From Chloroflexota bacterium (GTDB lineage: Bacteria > Chloroflexota > UBA6077 > FW602-bin22 > JACQUS01), in the NCBI GenBank assembly GCA_016210125.1, contig JACQUS010000489.1, positions 1-12,636 of the forward strand: a stretch of 12,636 nt of DNA, in the 5' to 3' direction. How positions within the stretch are numbered: position 1 is the first letter of the stretch; every line of letters begins with the position of its first letter. Shown piece after piece: positions 6,007 through 11,886 of this stretch. The notes below the pieces were generated by a model. It searched no databases and had not been told where the DNA came from. It worked only from the letters and a program-made list of their open reading frames with translations. Both the position numbers and the translations under genes were made by a program.

Positions 6007-6040
6007 GCCGCGGCAGACATGGGTAAAATTTCACCGCGGC
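6007..6040. repeat. Nested palindrome, candidate operator
   Basis: GCCGCGG (6007-6013) and CCGCGGC (6034-6040) form an outer inverted repeat. Inside it, GGTAAAATTTCACC (6022-6035) is near-palindromic of the form GGTnAAATTTnACC, with two of fourteen positions unpaired. The AT-rich centre contains TAAAAT, a possible -10. Operator function is inferred. Confidence 0.4.
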
Positions 6041-6157
6041 GGCGGCCGTCGACCGCGCGAGAATCCTGGCGCGCGGTGTGGCCATGTACGTAAGATATGG
6101 TGGTCTGAGAGACGCGCGACTCTCGGTGAGCACCTGCGGGGGAGCTGGACGGCGCGA

Positions 6158-6183
6158 TACGCACGGAACATACGCACGGAACA
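6158..6183. repeat. 13-bp tandem duplication
   Basis: TACGCACGGAACA is repeated exactly at 6158-6170 and 6171-6183. A third, degenerate copy (TACGCGGGAGACA, 9 of 13 identical) follows at 6184-6196. Two CACGTG hexamers lie at the end of this array. Confidence 0.8.
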
Positions 6184-6378
6184 TACGCGGGAGACACGTG
6201 CGCACACACGTGCCGGGGGGAGCTAGCCAACGACCAGCCGCATATGGTACGCTTCGTCGTACACAGCGGCGCGCGGTAGTCCGCGTGCGCGCTGGGGTGC
6301 ACGGCTGCGCTCACGGTGGTTGACCATCACGCCGAGGTCGCCAGAGATGGAGCGACGAGGCTTGGGGGCACCGACGGC

Positions 6379-7653
6379 ATGACGCGCGAGATTGATCTGC
6401 AGGCGATTCTCCAGACAACCCAGCGCCGACCGCGAGCGCGCGCCGGCGAGGTGCTCGTCCGCGAAGGCGATGCGCCAGTGGCGGTGTTCGTCGTGCTCGC
6501 CGGCCGCGTCGAGCTACGGAAGACCACGCCACGCGGCGATGCGGTGAGCCTCGGGGTGGTGACCCCCGGCGAGATGTTCGGCATCGAGGCGCTTGCGAAC
6601 TTGCCCATGGGCAGCACGGCCGTCGTCGTCGACGACGCGACGCTGCTCGTGATCGACGCGCGAACGGCGCTGGAGCTCCTCGTACGCCGGCCGCGCTTCA
6701 CGCTCGGACTGCTCCAGATCCTTTGTGACCGCGTCGCGACCCTCGAGCGGCAGGCCGCCAGCGGCACGGTGATGGCCGCGCCGGAGCTGCCGCCCACCGG
6801 GGCCGTCGGCCAGCGTATGTTGCCGCCGCGCTCGGCGTTTACCCCGCGATCGACGCCCGCGCGCGCCGCTGCCGCCCCGACCACCCAGCGCACGCCGGCC
6901 GCGGCGAGCGCGGCCAATGCGCACCCTGGCGAGACCAAGGAGGCGGCGCCCGCGGCCGCCGCGCCCGCCGTGGAGCTGCCGAAGGAGTTCTGGACGAAGC
7001 ACGTCGTCTGTCCCGTCTGTGCCGCCGACTTCGACGCCGTGCACCTGCGCTCCGAGGCCGTGCGGCTCAAGGAGCGCGACAGCGACTTCTGCGAGCGCTA
7101 CCACGGCTACAACCCGGTGCATTATGCCGTTTACGTCTGCCCAGAGTGCTTCTACGCCGCCTATCCCGACGACTTCGGCACGCTCTCCAGCAAGGAGGCC
7201 GTCGCTATGGGCAGCGCGCTGGCCGAGCTGCTCGAGTCGACCAGCGCGCAGATCGACTTCCGCGGCATACGCGACCACGCCGCGGCGACGGCCAGCCTCC
7301 GCTTCGCCGTTCACTGCTACCAGCGGCGCGACGCCGAGGCGCGCAAGCTCGCCGGTCTCCACCACCGGCTAGCCTGGCTAGCGCGCGAGGGCAGCGACGC
7401 CAAGGCCGAGCAGGAGCATCTGGCCCAGGCGCGTGATGCCTACCGCGCTGCGCTCGACCAAAGGCCGCCGCTCGACGGCCGCGCCGAGGCCACGGCGATG
7501 TACCTGCTGGCGGACATCAACGCCCGCCTCGGCGAGGCGGCCGAGGCGCTCCGCTGGCTGGAGGCCGCGGCGAAGCACCCCGAGGTCGACAAGACGATCT
7601 CCCGCGCCGCCCAGGAGCTGCGGCAGACGATCCGCGAGCGCACGCGGTCCTAG
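6379..7653 (+). CDS. Fusion of a cyclic-nucleotide-binding-like domain and a DUF2225 zinc-ribbon/helical domain
   Basis: The protein has 424 residues. Residues 1-125 resemble the CRP beta-barrel domain: GEVLVREGDAPVAVFVVLAGRVELRK, then the turn GEMFGIEALAN. The phosphate-binding cassette is degenerate, since the Arg that usually precedes Ser/Thr-Ala is absent at LPMGSTAVV, so classical cAMP binding is doubtful. No DNA-binding helix-turn-helix follows. A Pro/Ala linker (about 135-200) leads to a DUF2225 domain with CPVC (211-214) and CPEC (254-257), a plausible zinc knuckle, the motif DSDFCERYHGYNPVHYAVYVC, and a helical, TPR-like tail to the end. DUF2225 has no established function. I chose ATG 6379 over GTG 6316 because the domain begins there and GGGGG lies nearby (6365-6369). 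It is followed by a 13-bp tandem repeat and converges on minus-strand genes. Confidence 0.82.
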   Translation: MTREIDLQAILQTTQRRPRARAGEVLVREGDAPVAVFVVLAGRVELRKTTPRGDAVSLGVVTPGEMFGIEALANLPMGSTAVVVDDATLLVIDARTALELLVRRPRFTLGLLQILCDRVATLERQAASGTVMAAPELPPTGAVGQRMLPPRSAFTPRSTPARAAAAPTTQRTPAAASAANAHPGETKEAAPAAAAPAVELPKEFWTKHVVCPVCAADFDAVHLRSEAVRLKERDSDFCERYHGYNPVHYAVYVCPECFYAAYPDDFGTLSSKEAVAMGSALAELLESTSAQIDFRGIRDHAAATASLRFAVHCYQRRDAEARKLAGLHHRLAWLAREGSDAKAEQEHLAQARDAYRAALDQRPPLDGRAEATAMYLLADINARLGEAAEALRWLEAAAKHPEVDKTISRAAQELRQTIRERTRS

Positions 7654-7655
7654 AC

Positions 7656-7681
7656 GCAAGCTCATACAGCAAGCTCATACA
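7656..7681. repeat. 13-bp tandem duplication after the DUF2225 gene
   Basis: GCAAGCTCATACA is repeated exactly at 7656-7668 and 7669-7681, starting two bases after the stop codon. It is unrelated in sequence to the 13-bp tandem on the other side of the gene. Confidence 0.85.
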
Positions 7682-7734
7682 AAAGAAAGGCGCGGTGGGA
7701 GCGAAGCGTCCCGCTCGCCCACCCCCACCGCGCC
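7682..7734 (-). terminator. Rho-independent terminator for the minus-strand regulator operon
   Basis: GGCGCGGTGGG (7689-7699) pairs with CCCACCGCGCC (7724-7734), an 11-bp GC-rich stem with additional internal pairing. Read on the minus strand the hairpin is followed by TTTCTTTT (from about 7688 down), a good U-tract. It terminates transcription of the two minus-strand genes ending at 7841. It may also slow plus-strand transcripts from the DUF2225 gene. Confidence 0.75.
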
Positions 7735-7840
7735 GGATGGCGGACCCGCCGATCCCCAGGGTACCCGCCCGGCGCCCCGCCGGATGCGCCGTTCCTCCTA
7801 TCCCCGTTTCGTCGGCTCGCCGCGGCCGACGGGCGATCCG

Positions 7841-8161
7841 TTACTCCGCGCGGCGTGGCACGTCGACGTGTGCGCAGCGCACGAAGCGCTCGATGGCGCG
7901 CCGTAGCTCCTCGTAGCGCTGCGCGAAGGTAACCAGGCGCTCGTCAGGCGGCGCGGCCGGGCTGCCAGCATACTCCTGCTCGACCGGGCTGCGGTCGGCC
8001 GCCTTCGCAACCAAACTCAGCCGGCGCCCTGGCTCCGGCGTCAGGGCATCGCCCGCACTGTCCGACACCCGCGCACCGATGCCGGCGCGCGGCAGCAGCG
8101 TGGCCGGCGCCGTGTCCTGAGGGTCAGGCGCGGCTGCCTGCGGCGTCGCCGCGTCGTTCAC
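7841..8161 (-). CDS. Small hypothetical protein coupled to an XRE regulator
   Basis: The protein has 106 residues and I do not recognise it. The N-terminal two thirds are Ala-, Pro- and Asp-rich and look disordered. The C-terminal third from about residue 74 (DERLVTFAQRYEELRRAIERFVRC) is a likely amphipathic helix, ending in a basic tail. It starts at GTG 8161, overlapping the XRE stop by four bases (GTGA), so its translation is coupled to the regulator. Such overlap suggests a functional link, for example a partner or modulator of the regulator, but this is only inferred from position. A rho-independent terminator follows. Confidence 0.55.
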   Translation of the reverse strand: MNDAATPQAAAPDPQDTAPATLLPRAGIGARVSDSAGDALTPEPGRRLSLVAKAADRSPVEQEYAGSPAAPPDERLVTFAQRYEELRRAIERFVRCAHVDVPRRAE

Positions 8162-8559
8162 GCGGCCCCCCGCTCATCGTGGCGTCGACCTTGCCGCCAG
8201 CGTGCCGCGATGGCCTCGACCACCCGCCGAAACTCGCGCCGCTCGTCCTCCAGCAGCGCGTCGTCGCTCAGCACCTCGGCGACGGCGCGAAGGGTCGCAT
8301 CGCGCGGCCCAAGGCGTGCCAACGCACCCGGAAGCTGCCCGGCGGCGACCAGGAGGCGGTCGCGGTCCTCCGGGCGCAGCTCGAGCGCTGCGGCCAGTGC
8401 CTCGATGAGCGCGCGCCGCGGCGGTTCGCGCTCGCCGCTCTCTAGGCGGTTGATGTAGCTAGCGTCGACGCCCACATGCCGCGCCAGCGCGCTCTGCGAG
8501 CGCCCGGCGTGCTGCCGAAAGGCCCGCAGCATCACGCCAAAGCCGGTTCCGCCGTCCAC
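8158..8559 (-). CDS. XRE-family helix-turn-helix transcriptional regulator
   Basis: The protein has 133 residues. The N-terminal 65 residues form an XRE-type helix-turn-helix: LRAFRQHAGRSQSALARHVGV, then DASYINRLESGEREPPRRALI, with the Ser-Gln and Arg-Leu-Glu-Ser-Gly signature. A C-terminal helical segment (about 70-125) with a moderately hydrophobic pattern could mediate dimerisation or partner binding. The start is GTG 8559 with AGGAGGG (about eight bases upstream). It overlaps the next minus-strand gene by four bases. A sigma70-like promoter and a palindrome lie upstream, so autoregulation is likely. No prophage or restriction genes are nearby to define its target. Confidence 0.88.
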   Translation of the reverse strand: MDGGTGFGVMLRAFRQHAGRSQSALARHVGVDASYINRLESGEREPPRRALIEALAAALELRPEDRDRLLVAAGQLPGALARLGPRDATLRAVAEVLSDDALLEDERREFRRVVEAIAARWRQGRRHDERGAA

Positions 8560-8619
8560 TGCTCATCCCTCCTGCGCTAGCGTGGTGGAGGCCACCCGCC
8601 AGCCCGCCTGCCTGACGCT

Positions 8620-8648
8620 ACGATAGTGCATTCGTGTCAGCATGTCAA
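8620..8648 (-). promoter_or_regulatory. Sigma70-like promoter of the XRE operon
   Basis: On the minus strand TTGACA (8648-8643), a perfect -35, is followed after 17 bases by TATCGT (8625-8620). This is the best promoter match in the window, within an AT-richer stretch. Confidence 0.75.
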
Positions 8649-8666
8649 TAGGTCAACCTTTCTATT

Positions 8667-8681
8667 GTGCCATATTGGCAC
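8667..8681. promoter_or_regulatory. 15-bp perfect palindrome, candidate operator
   Basis: GTGCCA-TAT-TGGCAC is a perfect inverted repeat with a three-base centre, beginning 19 bases upstream of the -35. It is a typical size for a dimeric regulator site. Binding by the adjacent XRE protein is inference. Confidence 0.5.
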
Positions 8682-8935
8682 TACTCACCTGCGAGGGTGC
8701 GGGACAGTGCCTGCACGTCCGCTAGGCGACGCGGGCGCTGGCGACCCTATGGACGCCGGCCCGCGAAGATCAAGGTGTACATCATCATGGATGTATCTCT
8801 CTGGCACATGTACTCCCCCGGTGTACGACTGACGCGCCGCCGGAGCCACGCGTCGGGAGAGTCGGTCATCTCACTGCGCGACGCCAGCGATGGATGAAAA
8901 GCTGCTGCTGAGCAGGGGGTCGGCCTCACCCCCGG

Positions 8936-8964
8936 CCCCCTCTCCAGCCGCGCTGGAGAGGGGG
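8936..8964. repeat. 13-bp perfect palindrome
   Basis: CCCCCTCTCCAGC (8936-8948) and GCTGGAGAGGGGG (8952-8964) form a perfect stem with a three-base loop CGC. No T-tract follows. The CCCCCTCTC 9-mer recurs in the hairpin after the binding-protein gene (11717-11725), suggesting a dispersed element. Confidence 0.85.
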
Positions 8965-8983
8965 AGCAGAGCGGGCGGGGAGT

Positions 8984-9010
8984 CCAGAGGTCGCCTTCGG
9001 CGACCTCTGG
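8984..9010. repeat. 12-bp perfect palindrome
   Basis: CCAGAGGTCGCC (8984-8995) and GGCGACCTCTGG (8999-9010) form a perfect stem with loop TTC. It lies 19 bp after the preceding palindrome. It has no T-tract, so terminator function is doubtful. Confidence 0.85.
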
Positions 9011-9098
9011 GAACCCTTTCCGGGGTGGGGCGGGGCACGCACCCGCGTCGAGTTCACGATCAGCCAGCGCGGGCCGTCGGGTCCGCCCGTTGGGGGGC

Positions 9099-9104
9099 TA
9101 TAAT
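9099..9104 (+). promoter_or_regulatory. Probable -10 element of the pspA promoter
   Basis: TATAAT is a perfect -10 match. No good -35 is seen 16-18 bases upstream, so the promoter may need an activator or another sigma factor. It would give a leader of about 65 bases before ATG 9175. Confidence 0.5.
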
Positions 9105-9174
9105 CAGGCGAGGGCGGCAGCGTGCCTGGAGAGCGACGCTCGCCGGCGCCGGCACGCCACGAAGGAGGGCGCGC

Positions 9175-9906
9175 ATGGGTCTCCTATCGCGGATCATGAC
9201 CCTGTTCAAGGCCAAGATGAGCCAAGCGCTCGACACTGCCGAGAGCCCGCATGAGCTGCTCGACTACTCGTACGAAAAGCAGCTCCAGCTCCTCCAGGAC
9301 GTCAAGCGCGGCATCGTCGAGGTGGTGACCGCGCGGCGGCGGCTGGAGCTCCAGCTTGCCAAGCAGGGCGACAGCATCGCCCAGTTCGACGACCAGGCGC
9401 GCCGAGCGCTCGCCGCCGGCCGCGAGGACCTCGCCCGGCTCGCGCTGGAGCGCAAGCAGGTCGGGGCGGCGCAGATCACCGACTTGCAGCGCCAGATTGG
9501 CGAGCTGGCCAGCGAGCAGGAGCGCCTCCAGGGCGCCGAGCAGCGCCTGGCGATGAAGGTCGAGAGCTTCCGCACGCGCAAGGAGGTCATCAAGGCGCAG
9601 TACACCTCCGCCGAGGCCCAGGTGCGCATCGGCGAGGCCGCGACCGGTCTCTCCGAGGAGTTTACCGACATCGGCATGGCCATCGAGCGCGCCGAGCAGA
9701 AGACCGAGCGCCTGCGCGCACGCGCCGGGGCCATCGACGAGCTGACCGCGGTCGGCACGCTGGAGGACCTGACCGGCGGTAGCGACCGCGTCGAGCGCGA
9801 GCTGGCGCAGCTCGCCGCCGGGCAGGCCGTCGACGCCGATCTGGCGGCCCTCAAGCACGAGCTCCAGGCCGGCACGCCGCCGCGGCAACTCGGCCCCGGC
9901 GCATAG
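9175..9906 (+). CDS. pspA: PspA/IM30-family membrane stress protein
   Basis: The protein has 243 residues, normal for the family. PspA and IM30/Vipp1 form ESCRT-III-like oligomers that bind and repair the cytoplasmic membrane. The N-terminal amphipathic helix (MGLLSRIMTLFKAKMSQALD) is followed by long coiled-coil helices, including LLDYSYEKQLQLLQDVKRG, EVVTARRRLELQLAKQ and RKEVIKAQYTSAEAQVRIGEA. The predominance of Glu, Gln, Arg and Leu in heptads supports the coiled-coil call. ATG 9175 is chosen for AAGGAGG at 9162-9168 and family alignment. A small PspAA gene follows 19 bases downstream, the arrangement known in several phyla other than Proteobacteria. PspF, PspB and PspC homologues are not visible. 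Confidence 0.95.
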   Translation: MGLLSRIMTLFKAKMSQALDTAESPHELLDYSYEKQLQLLQDVKRGIVEVVTARRRLELQLAKQGDSIAQFDDQARRALAAGREDLARLALERKQVGAAQITDLQRQIGELASEQERLQGAEQRLAMKVESFRTRKEVIKAQYTSAEAQVRIGEAATGLSEEFTDIGMAIERAEQKTERLRARAGAIDELTAVGTLEDLTGGSDRVERELAQLAAGQAVDADLAALKHELQAGTPPRQLGPGA

Positions 9907-9925
9907 GGACGTGGGAGAAGAGCCG

Positions 9926-10204
9926 ATGATCGTGCGCATTATCTCCGAGGGCCAATACCGACTCGACAGCGCCCTGCTCGATGAGCTGAACGCGGTGGAT
10001 GCCGAGATCGTCGCCGCGGTCGGCCAGGAGGACGACGCGCGCTTCCGTGACCTGCTGGCGCGGCTCTTCGCCCTGGTGCGCGAGCGCGGCCGGCCGCTGC
10101 TGCCGGACGAGCTGGCGCCGTCGGACGTCGTGCTGCCGCCGCCCGACCTGTCGCTGGCCGAGGCTAAGACGCTGTTCGTCGGCGAGGGCCTGCTCCCGGG
10201 CTAG
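9926..10204 (+). CDS. PspA-associated protein PspAA
   Basis: The protein has 92 residues. It matches the PspAA domain pattern: MIVRIISEGQYRLDSALLDE at the start, then DDARFRDLLARLFALVRERG, then LLPDELAPSDVVLPP, ending FVGEGLLPG. PspAA is a small domain described next to pspA in many bacteria and archaea; its biochemical role is unresolved, with a proposed part in membrane-stress signalling. It starts at ATG 9926 with GGGAGAAG upstream (9913-9920). The GTG at 9911 would overlap that site and is less likely. It is the last gene of the two-gene pspA operon. The binding-protein gene downstream has its own promoter. Confidence 0.85.
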   Translation: MIVRIISEGQYRLDSALLDELNAVDAEIVAAVGQEDDARFRDLLARLFALVRERGRPLLPDELAPSDVVLPPPDLSLAEAKTLFVGEGLLPG

Positions 10205-10312
10205 CGCTGCGTCGAGCCCGCGCCTCTCCGCGCGCGGCGTGCGCCTTGCCTCCTGGCGGTGCTACCCGGCACGCCCACGCGGGATCATTTGCGGCGGCGG
10301 CCAGGCTGGGGC

Positions 10313-10341
10313 TTGACATGACCTGATGTGTCTGGCATGAT
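10313..10341 (+). promoter_or_regulatory. Sigma70-like promoter of the binding-protein gene
   Basis: TTGACA (10313-10318), a perfect -35, is followed after 17 bases by CATGAT (10336-10341), a moderate -10. The ribosome site AGGAGGGAGGG is at 10378-10388, four bases before the ATG. Confidence 0.7.
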
Positions 10342-10392
10342 GCTTGGCACTCAGGCGGCAGGCGGCCCGAACGCTTCAGGAGGGAGGGACCC

Positions 10393-11685
10393 ATGCGTCA
10401 GCAACTGTCCTGCGTCGCGCTGGGATCGCTGGTGGTACTGGTCGTAGGCTGCGCTGCACCCACGCCGGCTCCTGCGCCGGCCGGCGCGCAGAAGCCGAGC
10501 GCGCCGCCGGCGGCCGCCCGGGCGCCGGCGCCCGCGGCCGCGCCGCAGAAGCCCGCGGCCGCGCAGCCGCCGGCGCAGGCCAAGCCGGCAGCAGCCAAGG
10601 CGGCGGTGGCCAAGGTGGTGAAGCTGGCAGGGGTGAACGCGATGACCGCCCAGTCGGCCTCGTACGGCACGCGCGGCCAGCACGGCGCGCAGTTGGCGGC
10701 GAAGCTCGTCAGCGCCGCCGGCGGCTTCACCGATAGCTGCGGCAACACCTACACGATCGACGTCTCCACGGGCGACATGGCCAACGACCGCAACCAGGCC
10801 ATCGCTCTCGGTCGGAAGGCGGCCGAGGATAAGGACGTGCTGGCGGTGGTCGGCCCGACCCCGTCGCCGGGCTTCATTGCCCTCGTCCCGGTGGCCGAGC
10901 AGGTAAAAATCCCCGTCGTGGCCATCGGCGCGGCGGCGCCGATCAAGGAGTGGAACCGCTGGGCCTACCGGCCGGCGGTGTCGGCATCGCTGGCCGACGC
11001 GCAGATGGCCAAGCGTCTGCACCAGAAGTTCAAGATCGGCAAGATGGCGCTGATCTACGACCAGACGCAGGACGCGCAGGCCGGTTCGGCCAAGATCGTC
11101 CGCGACCAGGCGAAGGACGTCGGCTACGAGGTCGTGGCCTACGAGGCCTTCCGCGTCGGCGACCAGGACTTCCGCACGCAGCTCACCAAGATCAAGGGCA
11201 CGGGCGCTGACTGGCTGGGCGTCTACGCGGCGACGCCCGAGCTGGCCAAGATCACGCAGCAGATGGTCGAGGTGGGCGTGAAGGCCAACCTCTTCACCGG
11301 CTTCGGCACGTTCAACGACCCGGTGGCCTGGGACCTCTCCAACGGCACGATCAAGGGCGGCTACACCTGGGCCGGGGTCAACATGAACGCCAAGGACCAG
11401 CGGCTCCAGGACTTCATCAAGGCCTACAAGGCCAACTTCACCGACGAGCCGACCTACTACTCGGCCCTGGGCTACGATGCCGTGCTGCTCGTCGCCGACG
11501 GCGTCAAGCGCTCCTGCTCGAACGTCGACCGCGAGAAGCTGATCGAGGCTCTGAGCAAGACCGACGGCTACCAGGGCATCGTCGGCAAGATCACGTTCAA
11601 GAACCCGCCCAGCGGCGAGAACCTAACTGGCGACGTGGTCGTGACGCGGACCACCGGGCGCGGCGACTTCGAGCTCGTGGAGTAG
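10393..11685 (+). CDS. Leu/Ile/Val-type ABC transporter substrate-binding lipoprotein
   Basis: The protein has 430 residues. A lipoprotein signal peptide ends LVVLVVGC, with C20 the lipidated cysteine. An Ala/Pro-rich linker of about 55 residues follows and would hold the domain away from the membrane. From about residue 75 the sequence is a type I periplasmic-binding fold of the LivJ/LivK kind: KLAGVNAMTAQSASYGTRGQHGAQLAAK, VVGPTPSPG, IPVVAIGAAAP, KMALIYDQTQDAQAG, and YYSALGYDAVLLVADGV. Family members bind branched-chain or other amino acids, amides or small aromatics. No permease or ATPase gene appears within this window. Its own promoter and a strong ribosome site suggest independent, high expression. 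The ligand is unknown, though an asparaginase-like gene follows. Confidence 0.92.
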   Translation: MRQQLSCVALGSLVVLVVGCAAPTPAPAPAGAQKPSAPPAAARAPAPAAAPQKPAAAQPPAQAKPAAAKAAVAKVVKLAGVNAMTAQSASYGTRGQHGAQLAAKLVSAAGGFTDSCGNTYTIDVSTGDMANDRNQAIALGRKAAEDKDVLAVVGPTPSPGFIALVPVAEQVKIPVVAIGAAAPIKEWNRWAYRPAVSASLADAQMAKRLHQKFKIGKMALIYDQTQDAQAGSAKIVRDQAKDVGYEVVAYEAFRVGDQDFRTQLTKIKGTGADWLGVYAATPELAKITQQMVEVGVKANLFTGFGTFNDPVAWDLSNGTIKGGYTWAGVNMNAKDQRLQDFIKAYKANFTDEPTYYSALGYDAVLLVADGVKRSCSNVDREKLIEALSKTDGYQGIVGKITFKNPPSGENLTGDVVVTRTTGRGDFELVE

Positions 11686-11708
11686 CTGCCGCACGCGCGA
11701 GGATGTCC

Positions 11709-11749
11709 GCCGCCTTCCCCCTCTCTGACTCGGGGAGGGGGAAGGCGGC
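11709..11749 (+). terminator. 15-bp stem hairpin, probable terminator after the binding-protein gene
   Basis: GCCGCCTTCCCCCTC (11709-11723) pairs perfectly with GAGGGGGAAGGCGGC (11735-11749), with an 11-base loop, starting 24 bases after the stop. No T-tract follows on either strand. It may act as a weak terminator or a 3' stabiliser of the upstream message. Confidence 0.55.
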
Positions 11750-11886
11750 AAGCACCCAGCCCGGCTCGCGATCTGTCACGCGACCCCGGCGGGACGAGGC
11801 TGACCGCGCGCCGAGGCACCGCGCTGCCCAACCGCACGGCGCCCTTTACTCAGCGGACGTCGCGCAGGACGTCGGAGAGGTCGCCC

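Larger units (their letters stand above)
5890..6378. other. 489-bp non-coding stretch rich in repeats and palindromes
   Basis: No credible gene is seen on either strand. The stretch holds an imperfect 15-bp direct repeat (5928-5942, 5966-5980, 13 of 15 identical), a nested palindrome (6007-6040), a 13-bp tandem repeat (6158-6183) and two CACGTG hexamers (6195-6200, 6207-6212). It is less GC-rich than the flanking genes in places, including TAAAAT at 6024-6029. It likely contains the control region of the downstream cNMP-like/DUF2225 gene, but no clear -35/-10 pair was found. Confidence 0.6.
8560..9174. other. 615-bp gene-free stretch between the XRE operon and pspA
   Basis: No convincing gene is found on either strand. 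It holds the XRE promoter and palindrome, an unassigned segment with several GTAC motifs (8774-8830), two perfect palindromes (8936-9010), a plus-strand TATAAT at 9099-9104, and an AAGGAGG ribosome site at 9162-9168. An in-frame upstream extension of pspA from 8890 exists but crosses both palindromes and is not considered coding. Confidence 0.6.

Noticed and set aside
6158..6183. Short tandem as the start of a CRISPR array
   Set aside because: The 13-bp units are contiguous, without spacers, and no cas genes are nearby.
5890..6378. Hidden tRNA or small RNA gene
   Set aside because: No cloverleaf with a T-arm GGTTCGA-like motif or acceptor pairing was found on either strand.
8890..9174. N-terminal extension of PspA
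   Set aside because: It spans two perfect palindromes and a TATAAT, has unusual Arg/Gly composition, and the ribosome site at 9162-9168 supports ATG 9175.
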